This document shows, one piece after another, positions 59,883 through 64,000 of a stretch of DNA of 64,000 nucleotides; position 1 is the first letter of the stretch; each line of letters starts with the position of its first letter. Under the pieces are notes generated by a model. The model saw only the letters and a list, made by a program, of their open reading frames with translations. It ran no database searches and was not told where the DNA came from. The position numbers and the translations under genes were made by a program. The stretch lies in contig NC_081413.1 of NCBI RefSeq assembly GCF_030272615.1, forward strand, positions 19,046,285 to 19,110,284, given 5' to 3'. The DNA comes from Cryptomeria japonica (lineage: Eukaryota > Streptophyta > Pinopsida > Cupressales > Cupressaceae).

Positions 59883-61230
59883 TGTTGAGATAATGTGCAA
59901 ATATGTGTTTGGAATGATTGAGTGATGTGTTGTCATTGTCGTCAACATATTCCTCTATGTATTCCAGTGTTGTAGTTAGATTATGTAAGTTGGTTTGGCC
60001 AGTGCCTTGCAAATGAGTTGTTGCAGATTAAAGGGTTTTGAGATAAGTATCTCTAGTTGATTTTGCTAAAGTTTTAGTGGTTCACATGGATATTTTATCA
60101 AGTTATGAGATTTGTTATTGTGGTTGGTTTTTTAGTTGTTCAATATTGATTAGTGTTATGAATTTTTTTCCATGTTGCAAAATTTTGGTTTGCAGATTTG
60201 GCAGAGTGTTTGGTACATTCTACTGTGTCCTAAATTCAGATGGTTCATAATTTTGAGGTCTGCAAGTGAATTTTTCAATTTGTCAGTCAATTCAGTGGGT
60301 GTTCTTGAAGTTCGATATAATGATGATGAAGATTCTAGTAATAGGTGTTATTGTGGTTGTTTCTATGGTAATTCATGTTTCTTGTGGATGTTTCTAGGTT
60401 ATGTTCTATTTGTGTTGGTGGTCCCCATTGATTGTTGAGCACATTATTGATGATTTTCCTTGATCTGGTGGTGTTCTTCATGTTCTTGGCTGACATGATT
60501 CTTGTAGCATGTTGCGGATGATCGAGGCATAATTCTTCGAGGTGTTTCATGTTTGAGGTCATGATATAGGTCCATACAATGTCTTAGCCAACATTGTTTT
60601 GGTTTGCATATGTTATTGTAGCGTGTATGGTTATAGCATTGTAATTTATGATGTGTGTTGAGCCGGCCTTGAAATATAGGTTGATGATATGTATAAATAA
60701 ATGTAATAATCATGTGAGAGAGTGTCTATGTGTGCAAATAATGCTTTGATCTTTTAGAAGCAGTGAAGTAGAAGTGTGAAGGAGTGCAAAGGAGTAGATT
60801 AAGTGTTTTGTGCTTAACCATAACTGTAACCGTGCATGAGGAGATGCTATTCTATCAATTCATGATCTTCTGGATGTAATCCAAATGTTTTTCTAAGATA
60901 GTGAGTCTTCCCAATGGTTTTAGCCCACTCTATTATGTGTTTTGAGTAGTGAGATCGAGGTAGTGTGTCGGAATGCATGTGCTTTCCCCATTGTAAGATT
61001 TCATATACCTCTAATAGGGTATCATAATATAGTGGTGGGTTCCCACCATGGTTTTTCCCTTGACCGGGTTTTCCACGTCAAAAATATTAGTGTTATGTGT
61101 GTTATTGATGTGGTCTTAATTTATGCTTTCACTATTAATTATCAAATCTGGTTGTGTTTGAGTTGAGTAATTTTTTTAAGAAAAGTGATTCACCCCCCCT
61201 CTCTCTCAGTTTTATGCCTTGTTTCCAACA
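59883..61230 (+). repeat. 3' LTR of copia C
   Basis: Uninterrupted 1348-bp LTR, TGTTGAGATAATG to GTTTCCAACA. It is the reference that shows where D cut the 5' LTR (GATGCTATTCTATCAATTC near 60847). Module at about 61031-61105, C run at about 61191. Confidence 0.92.
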
Positions 61231-63450
61231 ATATCAACCATAACTAGAAAGAAAACTATAAAGTCTCATTTAATAATAAAAACAAGTCATTAAAGATAAG
61301 TAGAATAATGCTACACCATGCCTTAGGGGTGCATGAAAAAATTTAGGATCCTAACAATAATTCTTTTTTGACATTTTTGGGTGGACTTCCATAGAAAGGC
61401 AAGGTTGTTGTCAATGCATTAAGTCAATTAATTGAAAAATTTTGGCATGACAACATAAGAGTTTTACCTAATTAAAGAGATGTTGTTAAAAGGCAAATTG
61501 TATCAAGAAATCATGGGCCACATCCAAAACACTTTTTCAGTATGGCTCAAACACAATTTTATGAGAAATTCGTTCAAACCTATCCTCAAATAAGAATTAG
61601 TTAGAGGTTTTTTGAAATAAAAAAACCCTTTTATGTTACAAGAAATCATGCATCCACTACTTCTTGTAGAATGAATATTGAATTTTCCATGCATTATGAT
61701 ATATATAGTCATATATGTTGTACTTTACACACTAACGATGTTTTGCAAGATTGTGGTATACAAGTACATCTGAAATCATCAAGAGATTTTATTTCAAGTT
61801 TATTATGTCAAAGAGACGATGGTTATACCTTTTATAAGATGATGTGTTTGAAAGGTTCGTGTGCTATATGTGGTAGTTTACAAAAGTTGCAAAGATGTAG
61901 ACATTTATAGAGTACACATGAAATTGGAAAGAAACTAGTCTCTTATGGAAAATACAAGTCAATCACATATGGGTTTAAAGATGGAAAAGAGTTTAAGATA
62001 TGTGAGTTGGTGAGTCAAGATATACCTGTAGTAGAGTTTATGATTTTTTTTTAGGAGAAACTAGTTTATGACTACATAATGCATACACATAGAGCGTAGT
62101 GGTTGGATGAGAAATTCAAGATATGTAAGGATACATTTCCTCTCAGTACCATCATCTCTATTGTAGATTTTGTAAAGAATTATATGCTACAACCTAAAAA
62201 ATAAAGTGCAATCCCAATATCACCACTCTAATAAGTTACTATTTTTGTACACAAAGAATTCATGCATGCACATGATAGCATGGAACAAGATAGAAAGATA
62301 GTAAGAGAATATCATTTCTACTTGAGCGATGATCATAGTAATTTGACAGAGTTTATGCAAGATGCTTTGAACTCTACTATGAGACTTTAAGGAAAAGGAA
62401 TATTAGATACAACCAACACATCATATGGTCAGATAATTCCACATCAAATGCAAGGATTTTATATTGGTTGAGTAGGATGCATGTGAGGATTTTTGTAGAA
62501 CATTTTTTGGAATTTTACTGAGGCTAGACATGGAAAGGGAGAGCATGATGGTGCGGGTGCATGTGTAAAAAGTTCCCTTTCTAGAGAAGAACTAAAGTAT
62601 GAAGGTGGTGCTAAGTTAATAGATGCAACAACCATTGTGCAATGGTGAAACTCAAGAATGGGACTAGGTAATCAAGGTAATTCTACTATTTCTAGATATT
62701 TTTGGTTGATATGTAAATTTTATGTTGCAGACTATATAGATTGTTATACACTTACATGATCGAGTGACTTGTACTCATTTAGAAGCTCAGATGCAAGTTC
62801 ACCAATTATTTATACTAGAGAGATTGTATGTTTTTTTTCCTTTATGTATGATTTTTTAATGGGAAGAGTGTGAATCACGTCAGTAGGTTGATGAATGGTC
62901 TTATAGACCTTTAGTTCGCATTGATACTTATCAACTTCCCAAAGCACTATAATTGAACCAGTTCAAAGTTTCCATGGATATTGACAATGTATTTGGACTT
63001 AGTGCAACCAAGTATTGTGACTTATTACTTATTGGAAAATTTGACTCATTTTATTTCATTTTACATTGTTTTTGGTACTAATTTATTACTGATGAAAGTA
63101 GTGAAGAAACTTATTAATTTTTGTGTTGTATTGAGGCAAAAAAAATTGACAACCATGATCATAGATAGAGAGGGTACATTGAGTACCCAATAGGGTCTGT
63201 TGTTGTAATAGGAATATGACTTAGAAGGTAATTTATGATGAAATCTGATGTTTGTTTGTTCGGGGAATTCAACACATGGGTATATTCTTCATTACTCTAA
63301 CCTTCTTGTTGCAACGAATATTCATTTGATTTAATATCATGATAGACTACTAAATAAAAATTTATGGGAAGTTCATGAATCTGACAATGAGTCAATACTT
63401 GATATAATAAGGGTTAGAGTTGATCCACAACATTCATTATATTGATTCTA
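61231..63450 (+). pseudogene. Transposase-like protein, central and C-terminal part
   Basis: Continuation of 31271-31814 after copia C. Recognisable: KGKVVVNALSQLIEKFWHDN (near 61397), RNHGPHPKH, MAQTQFYEKFVQTYPQIRIS, a Cys pair CAICGSLQKLQRC (near 61860), DRKIVREYHFYLSDDHSNLT (near 62290), then a WSDN..SNARILYWLSRMH block (62425) and, near 62520-62650, TEARHGKGEHDGAGACVKSS. The SD(x)n(Q/S)(F/N)K-type block followed by HGKG-x2-DG-x-GA recurs in a widespread eukaryotic family of transposase-like proteins, from memory. Later fragments such as THGYILHYSNLLVATNIHLI (near 63270) extend it to about 63450. Many stops and frameshifts. Confidence 0.55.
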
Positions 63451-63499
63451 CAAAAGGGTAGAATGATTTTTAAAGTTTTTTATATGTCCTTGGTGGAAT

Positions 63500-63962
63500 T
63501 TTGTATATAAGTGGCCATGAGCTGATTTGTAGCTATTTAGAGGCCAAATTTTGGATATAGATGGCCATGAGCTAATTTGTACCTATCTAAAGGCCAAATT
63601 TTGTATATAGATGGTCATGAGCTGATTTGTACCTATTTAGAGGCCAAATTTTGTATATAAATGGCCATGAGTTGATTTGTACCTATTTTGAAGCCAAATT
63701 TTATATATAGATGGCCACAAGCTGATTTGTACCTATTTAGAGGTCAAATTTTGTATATAGATGATCATGAGCTGATTTGTACAGGTATTTACAGGCCAAA
63801 TTTTGTATATAGATGGCCATGAGTTGATTTGTACCTATTTAGAGGCCAAATTTTATATGTAGATGACCATGAACTAATTTGTACCTATTTAGAGGCACAA
63901 TTTTGTATATAGATGGCCATGAGCTAATTTGTACATATTTAGGGGCCAAATTTTATATATAT
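63500..63962. repeat. 50-bp tandem array, nine copies
   Basis: Consensus has ATGGCCATGAGCTGATTTG followed by TACCTATTTAGAGGCCAAAT and TTTGTATATAG. Units start at 63511, 63561, 63611, 63661, 63711, 63761, 63813, 63863 and 63913. The 63761 unit carries a 2-bp insertion, shifting the later phase. Copies differ by a few bases each. It lies just after the end of the transposase-like pseudogene, so it could be a subterminal repeat of that transposon. Confidence 0.93.
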
Positions 63963-64000
63963 AAATAACTAATTGATTATAAATGCATCAATACAATTTT

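Larger units (their letters stand above)
31815..61230 (+). mobile_element. Ty1/copia element C, host of D, E and F
   Basis: Plus-strand copia element. Its 5' LTR is split in two by D (31815-32749 and 48883-49261), gag-pol is split by F (49318-52591 and 58696-59568), and the 3' LTR is 59883-61230. Without insertions it is about 7.2 kb. It has TGTTGAGATAATG and CCAACA ends, a tRNA-iMet primer site and a GGGGGAGAT polypurine tract. The flanks ACGTT (31810-31814) and ATATC (61231-61235) do not match, so no TSD is visible. LTRs differ by about 12% by eye plus an indel of about 50 bp. Confidence 0.9.

Noticed and set aside
31810-61235. Target-site duplication for copia C
   Set aside because: The flanks ACGTT and ATATC do not match, so I do not claim one although both LTRs are clear.

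Overview
The window looks like plant nuclear DNA: AT-rich, almost gene-free, and built from nested and mutated LTR retrotransposons plus a few decayed, intron-bearing or transposase-like coding regions. The density of old nested LTR elements (LTR pairs about 5-13% different by eye) would suit a large-genome plant such as a gymnosperm, but the sequence alone does not fix the species. I see no intact protein-coding gene; every coding region carries stops or frameshifts. No rRNA or tRNA gene, CRISPR array or prokaryotic operon is visible.

Left part (1-26582), mostly minus strand: the 5' leader and LTR of a Ty3/gypsy element (Z, 1-2496); a truncated Ty1/copia-type LTR (G, 2497-3263); then two head-to-tail copies of one gypsy element (U1 and U2) sharing LTRs, followed by a fragment of a third 3' UTR (U3). 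Both gypsy copies keep gag and integrase but have lost protease, reverse transcriptase and RNase H at the same place. A copia element (A, 5527-13294, TSD GGCCAA) is inserted in the U1 integrase.

Middle (26583-31814): an unidentified multi-exon pseudogene on the minus strand with a tandemly duplicated exon, a C/T-rich block, an array of six palindromic repeats, then the N-terminal part of a plus-strand transposase-like pseudogene.

Right part (31815-64000): that transposase-like pseudogene is split by copia element C (31815-61230, plus). C was itself hit twice: its 5' LTR by element D (32750-48877, minus, TSD ATTCT) and its reverse transcriptase by element F (52592-58695, plus, TSD TACGA/TATGA). 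Element E (37145-44624, minus, TSD GTGTG) sits inside D. The transposase-like gene resumes at 61231, and a 50-bp tandem array closes the window.

The most interesting content is the D/E/F group. Each has copia-like ends (tRNA-Met-type primer site, GGGGGAGAT polypurine tract, TG...CA LTRs, 5-bp TSDs) but no pol domain I can recognise. Instead each has ORF1, a coiled-coil protein with four CCHC zinc knuckles, and ORF2, a separate protein of roughly 1000 residues in E with a conserved N-terminal half and a charged coiled-coil C-terminal half. The primer site, polypurine tract and an LTR sequence module are shared with full copia elements A and C, so the group may use copia enzymes in trans.
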